From NCBI GenBank assembly GCA_002390745.1, contig DGQK01000023.1, forward strand, positions 98,377-162,376: a DNA stretch of 64,000 bases, written 5' to 3'. This document shows positions 7,929-16,607 of the stretch, in pieces; within the stretch, counting starts at the first letter, position 1; every line of letters starts with the position of its first letter. Source of the stretch: Bacteroidetes bacterium UBA4416. GTDB lineage: Bacteria; Bacteroidota; Bacteroidia; B-17B0; Aurantibacillaceae. The translations under genes were made by a program, and so were the position numbers. A model generated the notes under the pieces. It did not search any database. It worked only from the letters and a program-made list of their open reading frames with translations, and had not been told where the DNA came from.

Positions 7929-8510
7929 TTATTTTTTCACGAATGGCTCCAGGGTTCCGTTTACAGTTACCTCCACCTCTTCTGCAATGTTCTGCACATA
8001 CATGGAAGGCACCTTGATCTTATAATCTGCAACCTTGATATTGAATTTTGAATTCAGAAGGATGTTACCGCCTTTGATGGTGAGCGTTCCGGGTATCTCC
8101 ACTTCTTTAGCTACGCCATGCAGGTCCAGGGTCCCTTTAGCGGTCACCTTATAGTCGCCGTCTTTGGTATAATCAACCGTTTCGTTGATCCTGCCCTTAA
8201 AGGTGCAGATCGGGAATTTGTCCGACTCCACATAATTTTCATTGAAATGCTCTTCCATCAGGGGTTTTGAGAATTTGAAGTTGAGCATGGTCACACCGAA
8301 CTGAATATCGTTGGTCGTGGTTTTCAATACCATCGTTACTTTCTTGTTGACGCCCTCAATATCCTCCAAAGGCGCTTTTGAGAAAAATGAAATGATGCCG
8401 CCGCCTTCTTTGTTTTTATATAGCTGAGCGTTCATGTTGCCGAAAGCGCCTGCAAATGCTATAACCGTAAGCAGTGTTCTTATTTTACCAGCTGATGTGA
8501 TTGTGTTCAT
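7929..8510 (-). CDS. YceI family periplasmic protein
   Basis: Signal peptide ending GNMNAQ, then a YceI lipocalin-like barrel that in characterised members binds an isoprenoid or lipid. Visible blocks: GGGIISFFSKAPLEDIEGVNKKV, IQFGVTMLNFKFSKPLMEEHFNENYVESDKFPICTFKG, KVTAKGTLDLHGVAKEVEIPGTLTIKG and FNIKVADYKIKVPS. Length 193 aa is usual. It is located upstream of the DUF5777 barrel gene on the same strand but with a hairpin between, so co-expression may be partial. Confidence 0.88.
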   Translation of the reverse strand: MNTITSAGKIRTLLTVIAFAGAFGNMNAQLYKNKEGGGIISFFSKAPLEDIEGVNKKVTMVLKTTTNDIQFGVTMLNFKFSKPLMEEHFNENYVESDKFPICTFKGRINETVDYTKDGDYKVTAKGTLDLHGVAKEVEIPGTLTIKGGNILLNSKFNIKVADYKIKVPSMYVQNIAEEVEVTVNGTLEPFVKK

Positions 8511-8573
8511 GGTGGATAGTTTTTAAAAGTGAGAGAAGTCGTTCATCAAAATAAAATAATATAAATGATACTA

Positions 8574-9620
8574 TCAAGTACCCGATAGGTATTTAATGAT
8601 CAATTGAGGCAGGCCATAATGCATCAGGTCGTCGCGTTTAATGAGGATCAGGTCTTCATGCTTTAAAGCTTTCCTGAGGTTTAGTTCATAAAACGTGCCA
8701 AACACATGCTGATGCGAAAGAACGTGTTTTTTCAGCGCGGTGATCTTCTCCACCTCAAAGTTTCCTGCCAGCTGCAACAGCCCGGGGTTCTGCAGAATGC
8801 TTTCTTCTGTGGCCGGTTTTTCAGTTTCGATGAGGTAAAACTCATACAGGTTTTGCCAGATGTCCTTTTTCGTGCGCTTGCGGATGTACAACGAATCCTT
8901 ATAGTTGAATACGATGTAGTGAAAGTAGCGGCTCCGGATCTTCACAGCTTTATCTTTCACCGGAAGCTGCGCCACTGTTCCGTTTTTAAACGCCAGGCAA
9001 TGTTCCTGTACCGGACAGCTTTCGCATTTAGGATTCTGGGGTTTGCACCATAAAGCCCCGAATTCCATCATGGCGCTGTTATGCAGGGCGGCTTTGCTTT
9101 CGTCGAGCAGCTCGTCTGCCAGTAGTTGAAATTCTTTTTTTCCTTTCGTGGAGTTGACAGGCGTATGCAAGTCGAAGAGGCGTGAGAGTACGCGGTACAC
9201 ATTTCCGTCGAGCACGGCATGGGGCAGGTTGTATGCAAAAGAGGCAATGGCAGCCGCAGTATAATCACCCACGCCTTTCAGTTCTTTGATCTCCGCGTAG
9301 CTTTTCGGGAAATTTCCCCGGTACTTTTCTTTTACCAGCTTGGCCGCTGCGTGCAGGTTGCGTGCCCGTGAGTAATAGCCCAGTCCCTGCCAGAGCCGCA
9401 TCACTGTATCTTCCGGTGCATCGGCCAGGTCGCTCACGGTTGGAAAGTGTTCTGTGAATTTGAGGTAATAATTGAGCCCCTGAACGACCTGCGTTTGTTG
9501 CAGGATAATTTCCGAGAGCCAGATCCTGTAAGGATCGCTGATGTCGCGCCAGGGCAGATCGCGCTTGTGGTGTTTATACCAGGCAATTAGTTTTTTGGAA
9601 ACAGGGTGCGGAGTTCTCAT
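8574..9620 (-). CDS. mutY: A/G-specific adenine DNA glycosylase
   Basis: Removes adenine mispaired with 8-oxoguanine. The helix-hairpin-helix glycosylase domain is intact: LPWRDISDPYRIWLSEIILQQTQV (catalytic Glu at about 37), LWQGLGYYSRARNLH, LKGVGDYTAAAIASFAYN and VLDGNVYRVLSR (catalytic Asp). The iron-sulfur loop has four cysteines spaced C-x6-C-x2-C-x5-C. The C-terminal NUDIX-like domain that recognises 8-oxoG is present (KIRSRYFHYIVFNYKDSLYIRKRTKKDIWQNLYEF). The start overlaps the acyl-CoA synthetase stop as ATGA, so the two are translationally coupled. Confidence 0.95.
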   Translation of the reverse strand: MRTPHPVSKKLIAWYKHHKRDLPWRDISDPYRIWLSEIILQQTQVVQGLNYYLKFTEHFPTVSDLADAPEDTVMRLWQGLGYYSRARNLHAAAKLVKEKYRGNFPKSYAEIKELKGVGDYTAAAIASFAYNLPHAVLDGNVYRVLSRLFDLHTPVNSTKGKKEFQLLADELLDESKAALHNSAMMEFGALWCKPQNPKCESCPVQEHCLAFKNGTVAQLPVKDKAVKIRSRYFHYIVFNYKDSLYIRKRTKKDIWQNLYEFYLIETEKPATEESILQNPGLLQLAGNFEVEKITALKKHVLSHQHVFGTFYELNLRKALKHEDLILIKRDDLMHYGLPQLIIKYLSGT

Positions 9621-11392
9621 TCTTCGGTTGCATAGATGCCCGCAATCACCCGGGCATACTTTTCTTTGATGACTTTTCGCTTTAAGCTCATCTTAGGCGT
9701 GAGCTCGCCACCCTCCACGCTCCATTCCTTTTTCAGCAGAGCAACCTTTTTCAGTTGCTCGTAAGGAGCCAGCACTTTATTGATGACTTTGATATGATCG
9801 TTGATAAGCTTCTTCAAGGCTTCATGCTGGCTCATCTCCTCGTTGGTAGTCCAGGGAATGCCATTGTCCTTGCAGTATTCTTTGAAATTGGCAAAAGAAG
9901 GAACGATGATGGCCGAAGCGAATTTCTGATTTTCGCCTACCACCATGCTTTGCTCCACGTAGCGGCTCTCCTTGATCTTATTCTCGATCATCAGGGGAGC
10001 GATGTATTTTCCGGCATTGGTTTTAAAGATCTCTTTTTTCCGGTCGGTAATTTTCAGGAACCGGCCTTCAACAAACTCGCCCACATCGCCGGTATGGAAC
10101 CAGCCGTCAGAGTCGATCGCTTCCCGGGTGGCCTCCGGATTTTTATAATAGCCCAGCATGATATTCGGGCCTTTTACCAGGATCTCATGGTCTCCGGGAG
10201 CTATTTTTACTTCCGTGCCTTCAATCACTGGTCCCACTGTGCCGATACGGATATTGTCGCCGCCATAATAATTCACACTGATTACAACGGCTGTTTCCGT
10301 GAGTCCGTATCCCTGCAGGCAGGTAATGCCGGCACAAAGGAAGACACGCTCCAGTTTGGGATTGAGCGCCGCGCCGCCCGATACGATGCATACCAGCTCT
10401 CCGCCAAGCGCTTCGCGCCATTTGCTGTACACAAGTATATCTGCGAGCTTACGCTGGATGTTATACCACAGGCCGTTGGTGTTCGGTAAGGTATAGCGGT
10501 GAGCGATCCTCAGGCTCCAATCGAAGATCTTCCGCTTCGCGCCGGTCAGCTTTTCGCCGGTAGCAGTGATCTTCTCATACACGCGCTCGATGAGCCTCGG
10601 AACCGAAACAAACATCTGCGGTTTTATTTCCTTGAGATTGTCGCCGATGGTTTCAATACCTTCTGCATAATAAATAGATACCTTCTTGTACAGGTATACC
10701 ATGCTGATCATGCGCTCGTAGACGTGATTGAGCGGCAGGAAACTTAAGGCCTTCCAGTTGAGCTGAAACGGCGCCAGGTACTGGCAGGCCTTGACATTGG
10801 AAACCAGGTTGTGGTGTGAGATCATCACCCCTTTCGGAGTTCCCGTGGTTCCTGAGGTGTAAAGGATCGTCATCATATCACCGGGTTTCACCCGGGCTTT
10901 GATGCTTTCTATTTTGTCGGGGATAGGATGTGTTTTTCCCAGCTCCAGGAAATCGTGGAAGGGCATAATGCCATCCAAAGGATTGAAGCTGATTACATAT
11001 TTCACTTCCGGGATTTCTTGTTCGATGGCCGCCAGCTTTGTATAGATGAGCTTGTCGGAAATGAATACTGCTTTCACGCCGGCATGGGTCAGGATAAACT
11101 GCAGATCATGGTTGCTGATGGTCGGGAAGATGGGCACCGAGATCATATTGGCCTGCTGGCAGCCGAAGTCGCAGAAATTCCATTCGGGGCGGTTGTTGGA
11201 GATAATCGCCACCTTGTCGCCCTCGTTCAGACCAAGGGCAAAAAGGCCGTAGCTCACCCAGTTGGAGCGGTTGATAAAATCGTTGCTGCTGTACTTTTTC
11301 CAGTGCTTGTCTTCTTTGGCGCACAGCAGATCCTCTTTGGTGTGATCCTCTTTATAAAGGTCCAGAATATCGAACAGGCGTGTTACTTCCAT
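9617..11392 (-). CDS. Long-chain fatty acid--CoA ligase (AMP-forming)
   Basis: Activates fatty acids to acyl-CoA via an acyl-adenylate. AMP-binding motif ILYTSGTTGTPKGVMISH, QGYGLTETAVVIS, GWFHTGDVGEFVEGRFLKITDRKKEIFKTNAGKYIAP and C-terminal LTPKMSLKRK are all present; length about 591 aa matches the FadD15-like group. The start was placed at MEVTRLFDIL; an upstream extension to 11422 would run through a -7-like TATCTTTA box on this strand, so it is probably not translated. It is the first gene of a unit with mutY. Confidence 0.92.
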   Translation of the reverse strand: MEVTRLFDILDLYKEDHTKEDLLCAKEDKHWKKYSSNDFINRSNWVSYGLFALGLNEGDKVAIISNNRPEWNFCDFGCQQANMISVPIFPTISNHDLQFILTHAGVKAVFISDKLIYTKLAAIEQEIPEVKYVISFNPLDGIMPFHDFLELGKTHPIPDKIESIKARVKPGDMMTILYTSGTTGTPKGVMISHHNLVSNVKACQYLAPFQLNWKALSFLPLNHVYERMISMVYLYKKVSIYYAEGIETIGDNLKEIKPQMFVSVPRLIERVYEKITATGEKLTGAKRKIFDWSLRIAHRYTLPNTNGLWYNIQRKLADILVYSKWREALGGELVCIVSGGAALNPKLERVFLCAGITCLQGYGLTETAVVISVNYYGGDNIRIGTVGPVIEGTEVKIAPGDHEILVKGPNIMLGYYKNPEATREAIDSDGWFHTGDVGEFVEGRFLKITDRKKEIFKTNAGKYIAPLMIENKIKESRYVEQSMVVGENQKFASAIIVPSFANFKEYCKDNGIPWTTNEEMSQHEALKKLINDHIKVINKVLAPYEQLKKVALLKKEWSVEGGELTPKMSLKRKVIKEKYARVIAGIYATEE

Positions 11393-11458
11393 ATCAGCGA
11401 ATTGTTTATTAAAGATAACCAAATTACAGCAATTGCTGCAAGCGGAACATCGGGAGAA

Positions 11459-11935
11459 TTAAAAAGAAAGGAGAGACAGAATTTGTTTCAGGTACAGCTC
11501 ATCGTTACGGTCGAAAGAAGCCAGTTCGCTGCTATCCACGTCGAATACAGCTTTCACGGCACCCTGCGAGTCATGCAGCGGTAGTACAATTTCTGAACGC
11601 GAGAGCGAGCTGCAGGCAATGTGTCCGGGAAATTTTTCTACGTCTTCCACGATGATGACCTCGTTGCGCTGCCAGGAAGTTCCGCACACGCCCTTGCCCT
11701 TACGGATGCGCGTGCAGGCCACGGGTCCCTGGAAAGGCCCGAGCACCAACTCGTCGCCCTTCACGAAGTAAAAGCCGACCCAGAAAAAATCCATCCCGTA
11801 TTTGAGGGCAGCGCATACATTGCCCATATTGGCCAGGAGATCGCTCTCTCCTTCCAGCAGACCTTTGATCTGCGGAAGCAGCGATTGGTATCTTTCTTCT
11901 TTGGTCGTACCCGTTATCAGGAGGTCTTCCGCCAT
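11459..11935 (-). CDS. msrC: Free methionine-(R)-sulfoxide reductase (GAF domain)
   Basis: Reduces free Met-(R)-sulfoxide in the cytosol. One GAF domain spans the 158-residue protein. The three functional cysteines are present at 74 (VACTRI), 84 (GVCGTSW) and 108 (HIACSS), with the same spacing (10 and 24) as in the E. coli enzyme. Also present are FFWVGFYF, LVLGPFQG and SRSEIVLPL. A minus-strand -7 box TATCTTTG lies at 11975-11982. Confidence 0.92.
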   Translation of the reverse strand: MAEDLLITGTTKEERYQSLLPQIKGLLEGESDLLANMGNVCAALKYGMDFFWVGFYFVKGDELVLGPFQGPVACTRIRKGKGVCGTSWQRNEVIIVEDVEKFPGHIACSSLSRSEIVLPLHDSQGAVKAVFDVDSSELASFDRNDELYLKQILSLLSF

Positions 11936-11974
11936 ACTCTTGAAATTAAATTAAAATGTATAATTTTAGCTGTA

Positions 11975-11982
11975 CAAAGATA
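11975..11982 (-). promoter_or_regulatory. -7 promoter box of msrC
   Basis: The minus strand reads TATCTTTG, matching the Bacteroidota TAnnTTTG box, about 40 bp before the msrC start. No clear -33 TTTG at the standard 19-bp spacing. Confidence 0.45.
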
Positions 11983-12041
11983 GAAGTTTTGATAAGCCAC
12001 TCCTATTTATATTATTTGTTTCAAAAATACTTCTGCCTGTT

Positions 12042-12986
12042 ATGATTGTAGTGTTATGTATCGCTCTTGGTTTCGCGCTGATGCTCCTCAGTGATGAAAA
12101 AAAGAAGCACCGGAATTCGCGTAGAGATCTGGAAGGGCAACTTTCAGAGCAAACCTCTGTCCTGCGCCATAAAGAGCGGGAAATCACCGACAGCATCCGC
12201 TATGCCCTGAGGATCCAGCTTTCCATCATTCCCACACCCGAACGTGTAAAAGCCCTTCTTCCCAAAAGCATGGTGTTTTATAAGCCAAAAGACATTGTGA
12301 GCGGCGATTTTTACTGGGTCGAAGAAATCAATAACGAAATTGTATTTGCGGCGGTCGACTGTACCGGCCATGGAGTTCCCGGAGCAATGATGAGCGTGAT
12401 AGGGCTCAAATCCCTGAACCAGGCGGTGCAGGACAAAAAACTGTCGAAGCCCAGCGATATTTTGCAGCACCTCGACATTGCGGTCAATGATACGTTGCGG
12501 CAATCGTCCGATGTCAACGCCGTGAAAGACGGGATGGACCTGGCGCTTTGCAACATCAATTACAAGACCCTGATCCTACAGTATGCCGGGGCCTTCAACG
12601 GCGTGTGCATCATCCGGAAAAATATTGCCAACACCCATCAAGCGAAAAGCAACAGGGAAGTATTTTATGGAAACGACCTCCTGGAGCTCAGGCCCGATAA
12701 ATTGCCCATTGGCAGCAACACCGATGGAATAGCCGATACCTTTGTGAACCATGAGTTTCAGCTACAGCCGGATGACCTTGTGTACATTTATACCGATGGT
12801 TATGCCGACCAGTTTGGCGGACCTAAGGGTAAGAAATTTAAATACAACCAGCTGAAAGATGTTTTGGTTTCCCTGGCTGATGTACCTGTGGAAAGCCATT
12901 CAGCTATTTTGGAAAAGAATCTCAAAGACTGGCAGGGAAGCCAGGAGCAGGTAGACGATGTGCTGGTTATTGGGGTAAGGATCTGA
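12042..12986 (+). CDS. SpoIIE/RsbU-type PP2C serine phosphatase with short membrane anchor
   Basis: An N-terminal hydrophobic stretch (MIVVLCIALGFALMLL) is followed by a short coiled linker (KKHRNSRRDLEGQLSEQTSVLRHKEREI) and the phosphatase. The ITDSIRYALRIQLSIIPTPE linker, PKDIVSGDFYW, VDCTGHGVPGAMMSVIG, DGMDLALCNI and DDLVYIYTDGYADQFGG carry the acidic metal ligands of PP2C-like enzymes. Such proteins usually act on anti-sigma-factor antagonists or end two-component relays; here no sensor domain is attached. The next gene starts within the stop (TGATG), so the two are coupled. Confidence 0.88.
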   Translation: MIVVLCIALGFALMLLSDEKKKHRNSRRDLEGQLSEQTSVLRHKEREITDSIRYALRIQLSIIPTPERVKALLPKSMVFYKPKDIVSGDFYWVEEINNEIVFAAVDCTGHGVPGAMMSVIGLKSLNQAVQDKKLSKPSDILQHLDIAVNDTLRQSSDVNAVKDGMDLALCNINYKTLILQYAGAFNGVCIIRKNIANTHQAKSNREVFYGNDLLELRPDKLPIGSNTDGIADTFVNHEFQLQPDDLVYIYTDGYADQFGGPKGKKFKYNQLKDVLVSLADVPVESHSAILEKNLKDWQGSQEQVDDVLVIGVRI

Positions 12987-13522
12987 TGCTGCAAAAATAT
13001 TTTATAGCGATTGTTCCGCCGGAGCCTGTACTGTCATCCATTCAGGAAGTCAAGCAAAGGATATTGGAGGATTACGGAACAAAAGGAGCGCTGAGGTCGC
13101 CCGGGCACATTACGCTTCACATGCCATTCAGCTGGGAAGAAGAGAAAGAGGAAAAACTCGTCACCGAACTTTCGGCATTCAGGCACAAGCATTCATTTGA
13201 GGTTCAGCTCAAAGACTACGATTGCTTCGAGCCACGCGTCGTCTTCATCAATGTGGTGGAGAGCGCTCCGTTGGCGGCCTTGCAGCAGTCGCTTGTAAAA
13301 CACGTGAAACAAAAACTGCAGCTATTCAATCAGAGCGATGACATGCGGGGCTTTCATCCCCATGTTACGGTAGCATTCCGCGACCTCAAAAAGCCGGTGT
13401 TCTATAAGCTTTGGGAGCGCCATCAACATGAATCCTTCGAAGCGGATTTTGAATGCACCTCCTTTTGTCTTTTGAAGCATAATAACCAGAGATGGGACGT
13501 ATACAGAGAGTTTAAGTTTTAG
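12986..13522 (+). CDS. 2H phosphoesterase / 2'-5' RNA ligase family protein
   Basis: 178 residues with the two His-x-Thr catalytic motifs of the 2H superfamily: GHITLHMPF (about residue 43) and FHPHVTVAF (about residue 128). Members act on 2'-5' or 2',3'-cyclic phosphate RNA ends or related nucleotides; the substrate here is unknown. One-base overlap with the upstream phosphatase gene suggests co-translation, an unusual pairing with no obvious functional link. Confidence 0.8.
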   Translation: MLQKYFIAIVPPEPVLSSIQEVKQRILEDYGTKGALRSPGHITLHMPFSWEEEKEEKLVTELSAFRHKHSFEVQLKDYDCFEPRVVFINVVESAPLAALQQSLVKHVKQKLQLFNQSDDMRGFHPHVTVAFRDLKKPVFYKLWERHQHESFEADFECTSFCLLKHNNQRWDVYREFKF

Positions 13523-13633
13523 TTGTTCAGTTAAAACATCATCTGATCGAATTTGGAGCGAAATGTTTGGCTCCTACGGAGCCATTAAAATGTGGATATC
13601 CAGGGGTTTAATAATATTTTGCCCCTTCGGGGC

Positions 13634-13866
13634 GATGCCTTCTGTCATGCATCATTCCTTTGGATTGCAGAAAATCAAACCGATGCGAAGTTTCAAAAGC
13701 TTGTTTCATGAGATATCGGAGGATTAATCATGTTCTGCCTCCCCTGAGTAATGCCTTCTGTCATGCATCATTCCTTTGGGTTCCGGAAAAGTCAAACCGA
13801 TGCGAAGTTTCAAAAGCTTGTTTCGTGAGATATCGGAGGATTAATCATGTTCTGCCTACTTCGGAG
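13634..13866. repeat. 116-bp tandem duplication
   Basis: A unit beginning ATGCCTTCTGTCATGCATCA at 13635 recurs at 13751 with few substitutions and the same order of sub-motifs (CCGATGCGAAGTTTCAAAAG, GATATCGGAGGATTAATCAT). A degenerate third start (ATGACTTCTGTAATCCATCA) is at 13869. Short open frames within it are not conserved as protein. Confidence 0.85.
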
Positions 13867-14000
13867 CAATGACTTCTGTAATCCATCATTCAAAAGCTTG
13901 CTCCGTAGGAGCAAATCATCAGAAATGTTGGCTACGCTGTAGCCATAAAACCTTTAAGGCCTCCTAATTAATAATGTTCTGCTCCATGGGAGCAGTGAAA

Positions 14001-14212
14001 AAGTCCCGTAGGGCTTAACATCATTAACCGCAGGACAACCCAAGGCTCAGCTTGTTACTGTGGAGCAGCCAAGAAGTCCCCTGGAAATTAGTTCTTTAAC
14101 CCCATGGCAACCCAAGGCTCAGCTTGCTCCATGGGAGGAGTGAAAAAGTCCCGTAGGGACTTAATATTATTAACTACATGGCAACCCAAAGCTCAGCTTG
14201 CTCCGTAGGAGC
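14001..14212. repeat. About 73-bp repeat, three copies
   Basis: CAACCCAAGGCTCAGCTTG or a one-base variant occurs at 14036, 14108 and 14182, and AAGTCCC at 14001, 14073 and 14146, giving periods of 72-74 bp. Two of the AAGTCCC sites form the three-base-loop palindrome, while the middle one (AAGTCCCCTGGAAATT) has lost it. Confidence 0.8.
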
Positions 14213-14341
14213 AAAATATTATTAAAGATGAAGAATAATGGGTTCCATGGCTCCATAGGAGCCAGACATTCTGCCTCTGAGGTTTTTCAATCGAATCTTC
14301 TTAGCTAAATGCTATCGGGGGTTTGAGCGTTAGGCGCCCCT

Positions 14342-15544
14342 TCAGGAACTTTGTCTGTATTCAAGCTTCATCAAGCCGTTCGGCTTTAAGTAAACGGCGT
14401 CGTTTTTAAAATCCAGGATCATGTTAAAGCGCTTCAATAGATCGTTACCAAGGTAATTCACCTCGAAGCCCACCGGATTCCTGCTGCTCAGAATGTAAGC
14501 GGGAATGTTCCTAAGCTCAAAGCCATTCAGCTTAAAACGGGGCATCTCTACGACTTTTGTTTCATAGCTTACGCCACGCGGATCTGTTAGTGTAGACGAT
14601 TTAATAAGCTTCAGGCTGTCATTCGGGAATTGCTGTCTGGCTGTCCAGTCCTTATCCAGGATGATCGCCTGATCGGAACCTGTATCCATCAGAAAGCGGC
14701 CCGCATACACATTGGAGCCAATCTTAATCGCGCCGTTGATGCAAACAAAAAACTCCATAAATTCCAATTCCGACTTCACATACCCTTTCATCTGTTTCGG
14801 CAATCCCGAACGAATGATCAGGCAGTTTTTATCGTAATTGATCTCTACTGTTTTACCTTCAAACAGGTTCCAGCCAAAGCGGCCGTCCATGCCGTGCGAC
14901 GTGATCCCGGTAGGAATAATATCAGGGCTTTTCCAGGTAAGGCTTCCCATTTGCAGGCTGAGCGCTGGCTTCAGATGTTGGTAATCTCCTTTGCTTTTCC
15001 CGGCAAGCGCATCGTTCCGGTCGGGCAATAACCGGGTCTTATGCAGAATAGCGTCTTTTGTGAAATGAAAATCGAAAGAGCCGACATCAAAATGAAGGTT
15101 AAGTGTGTCCTGGCCATCGAGGATCGCTTTGACATGAATGGCATTGTAGGCACTTAATGTAAAAGGGATGGTATCGGAAGCTCTTCCGCCTTTTGTTTTT
15201 TCTTCAGGAGCAATGGCGCTGGCTATTTGCGTATAGCAGGAATCGGTTCCGTTCAAGAGGATAACAAAATCATGGCGTGTGCCGGGCTTCACTTTTACCC
15301 GGATAGAATCCAGGTCCGTATAGAAGGTCACCCATTTTGTTTTACGCGTACGGTCGGCGATGAAAACATCCGGTTTGATTTGCGGAGAAAGTGTCCAGGA
15401 ATTTTTGGTGATGCGGCCGCCATCATTGACAGTAACCTGTTTAGAGCTGGCTTTTATCATGCGCTTTGTGGCAGACTGGGCAAAAACGTGATGGATCGGG
15501 AAAGAGAGCAAGGCAAGGAGTGTGTAAAGGGCAGGTTTCATCAT
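14342..15544 (-). CDS. Retropepsin-like aspartyl protease family protein, secreted
   Basis: Signal peptide (MMKPALYTLLALLSFPIHHVFAQ). The C-terminal half carries FLMDTGSDQAIIL, the D-T-G of pepsin-like enzymes, followed by the matching hydrophobic-Gly pattern near YLGNDLLKRFNMILDFKNDAVYLKP. An earlier repeat-like copy, LNLHFDVGSFDFHF, has D-V-G where D-[ST]-G is expected, so it may be a degenerate lobe. Bacteroidota encode many such secreted aspartyl protease-like proteins of unknown substrate. It is monocistronic, just beyond the clpP terminator. Confidence 0.78.
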   Translation of the reverse strand: MMKPALYTLLALLSFPIHHVFAQSATKRMIKASSKQVTVNDGGRITKNSWTLSPQIKPDVFIADRTRKTKWVTFYTDLDSIRVKVKPGTRHDFVILLNGTDSCYTQIASAIAPEEKTKGGRASDTIPFTLSAYNAIHVKAILDGQDTLNLHFDVGSFDFHFTKDAILHKTRLLPDRNDALAGKSKGDYQHLKPALSLQMGSLTWKSPDIIPTGITSHGMDGRFGWNLFEGKTVEINYDKNCLIIRSGLPKQMKGYVKSELEFMEFFVCINGAIKIGSNVYAGRFLMDTGSDQAIILDKDWTARQQFPNDSLKLIKSSTLTDPRGVSYETKVVEMPRFKLNGFELRNIPAYILSSRNPVGFEVNYLGNDLLKRFNMILDFKNDAVYLKPNGLMKLEYRQSS

Positions 15545-15565
15545 GGGGCGGTTGTCAGGTATAAA

Positions 15566-15601
15566 TTAAAAATCCTCCCACGATCTGTTGTGGGAGGATT
15601 T
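15566..15601 (-). terminator. Intrinsic terminator of clpP
   Basis: Perfect 12-13 bp stem (15569-15581 with 15589-15601) and short loop. On the minus strand it is followed by a T-rich stretch, just past the clpP stop. Confidence 0.85.
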
Positions 15602-15621
15602 AAGATTAAGAGAAGGGTTGG

Positions 15622-16302
15622 TTATTTTTTAACCAATACTTCATCGATCATACCATACTCTTTTGCTTCCTGGGCTGTCATCCAGTAGTCACGGTCACTG
15701 TCGGCCCATACTTTTTCGTAGGTCTGTCCGCTGTGCTCGGAGATGATGGTATATAATTCTTTTTTCAGTTTTTGGATCTCGCGCGCTGTGATCTCGATAT
15801 CGGAAGCCTGTCCTTCGGCACCGCCCAAAGGTTGGTGGATCATGATACGGGCGTGTTTCAGGGCTGTACGTTTTCCTTTGGCGCCGGCACATTGCAATAC
15901 GGCGCCCATACTTGCCGCCATACCGGTACAGATAGTCGCTACATCCGGTTTAATGATCTGCATGGTATCGTAAATACCAAGGCCTGCATACACGGAGCCG
16001 CCCGGAGAGTTCAGGTAGATCTGGATATCTTTTTTAGAATCGATCGACTCGAGGAACAGTAACTGAGCCTGAACGATATTGGCTACCTGGTCGTTGATAC
16101 CGGTGCCCAGGAAAATGATCCTGTCCATCATCAAACGCGAGAACACGTCGAGGATCGTCGCGTTCAGCTGGCGCTCTTCGATGATGTTAGGCGTCAGGTT
16201 GCGGATGCCCGGAGTAACAGCCGACACATAGCTGTCGAGGGTTAAGCTATTGATACCAATATGTTTTGTGGCATATTTTTTAAATTCATTCTGATCAAAC
16301 AT
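15622..16302 (-). CDS. clpP: ATP-dependent Clp protease proteolytic subunit
   Basis: Serine peptidase forming the tetradecameric ClpP barrel that works with ClpX/ClpA. The triad is visible: Ser131 (GMAASMG), His156 (IMIHQPLGG) and Asp205 (SDRDYWM). Also IYLNSPGGSVYAGLGIYDTM. The N-terminus is about 25-30 residues longer than E. coli mature ClpP and may be a processed propeptide. The promoter upstream fits the Bacteroidota consensus well. Confidence 0.96.
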   Translation of the reverse strand: MFDQNEFKKYATKHIGINSLTLDSYVSAVTPGIRNLTPNIIEERQLNATILDVFSRLMMDRIIFLGTGINDQVANIVQAQLLFLESIDSKKDIQIYLNSPGGSVYAGLGIYDTMQIIKPDVATICTGMAASMGAVLQCAGAKGKRTALKHARIMIHQPLGGAEGQASDIEITAREIQKLKKELYTIISEHSGQTYEKVWADSDRDYWMTAQEAKEYGMIDEVLVKK

Positions 16303-16325
16303 AAGCTGTGTTTTTAGTAGTTAAA

Positions 16326-16356
16326 CAAATGTAATTGTTGCTTGATGGAATACAAA
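16326..16356 (-). promoter_or_regulatory. clpP promoter (-33 TTTG, -7 TACATTTG)
   Basis: On the minus strand TTTG (plus 16353-16356) and TACATTTG (plus 16326-16333) are separated by exactly 19 bp, the Bacteroidota sigma-A arrangement. The predicted RNA start is about 18 bp upstream of the clpP ATG. Confidence 0.75.
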
Positions 16357-16553
16357 TTAAAAGCCAAAAAGTTTTTAACGCCAAAACGTCAGTAAAAACC
16401 GGCTATTATTGGGTGATATGCCCTGTTTTCCGGCCAATGGTAGTTTTCAGGCGGCAACTGTTACCGGCAATTTTTTGGTGTGTCATAAAACGGGATTTCT
16501 ATGCCACTTTGCCTTTCGCTTCTGTGCATTGAGGGTTAAACCGGTGAAATTAA

Positions 16554-16583
16554 AAAGCCACAACGGGACTGCGTTGTGGCTTT
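16554..16583 (-). terminator. Terminator of the 16608-17375 gene
   Basis: 11-bp stem 16554-16564 / 16573-16583 with an 8-base loop, ending in TTT on the minus strand. The remaining bases of this 305-bp gap hold the clpP promoter and no gene I can support. Confidence 0.7.
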
Positions 16584-16607
16584 CAGTTAAGAGTCAGGTA
16601 TAGAAGC

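Larger units (their letters stand above)
13569..14263. repeat. Family of short palindromes with three-base loops
   Basis: The roughly 820 bp between the 2H gene and the protease gene hold no credible gene but at least seven near-identical hairpin designs: 13569-13583 (GGCTCC tac), 13621-13633 (GCCCC ttc), 13900-13912 (GCTCC gta), 13930-13944 (GGCTAC gct), 13981-13993 (GCTCC atg), 14146-14162 (AAGTCCC gta) and 14249-14263 (GGCTCC ata); 14200-14212 repeats the third. Each is a 5-7 bp perfect stem around exactly three bases, and where the stem sequence differs both arms differ together. Confidence 0.8.

Noticed and set aside
13660..13872. 70-codon frame inside the 116-bp repeat
   Set aside because: Its product is simply the repeat translated twice; the sequence is explained by tandem duplication.
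13523..14341. CRISPR array in the repeat-rich spacer
   Set aside because: Repeats are 116 and about 73 bp without uniform spacers, and no cas genes are near.
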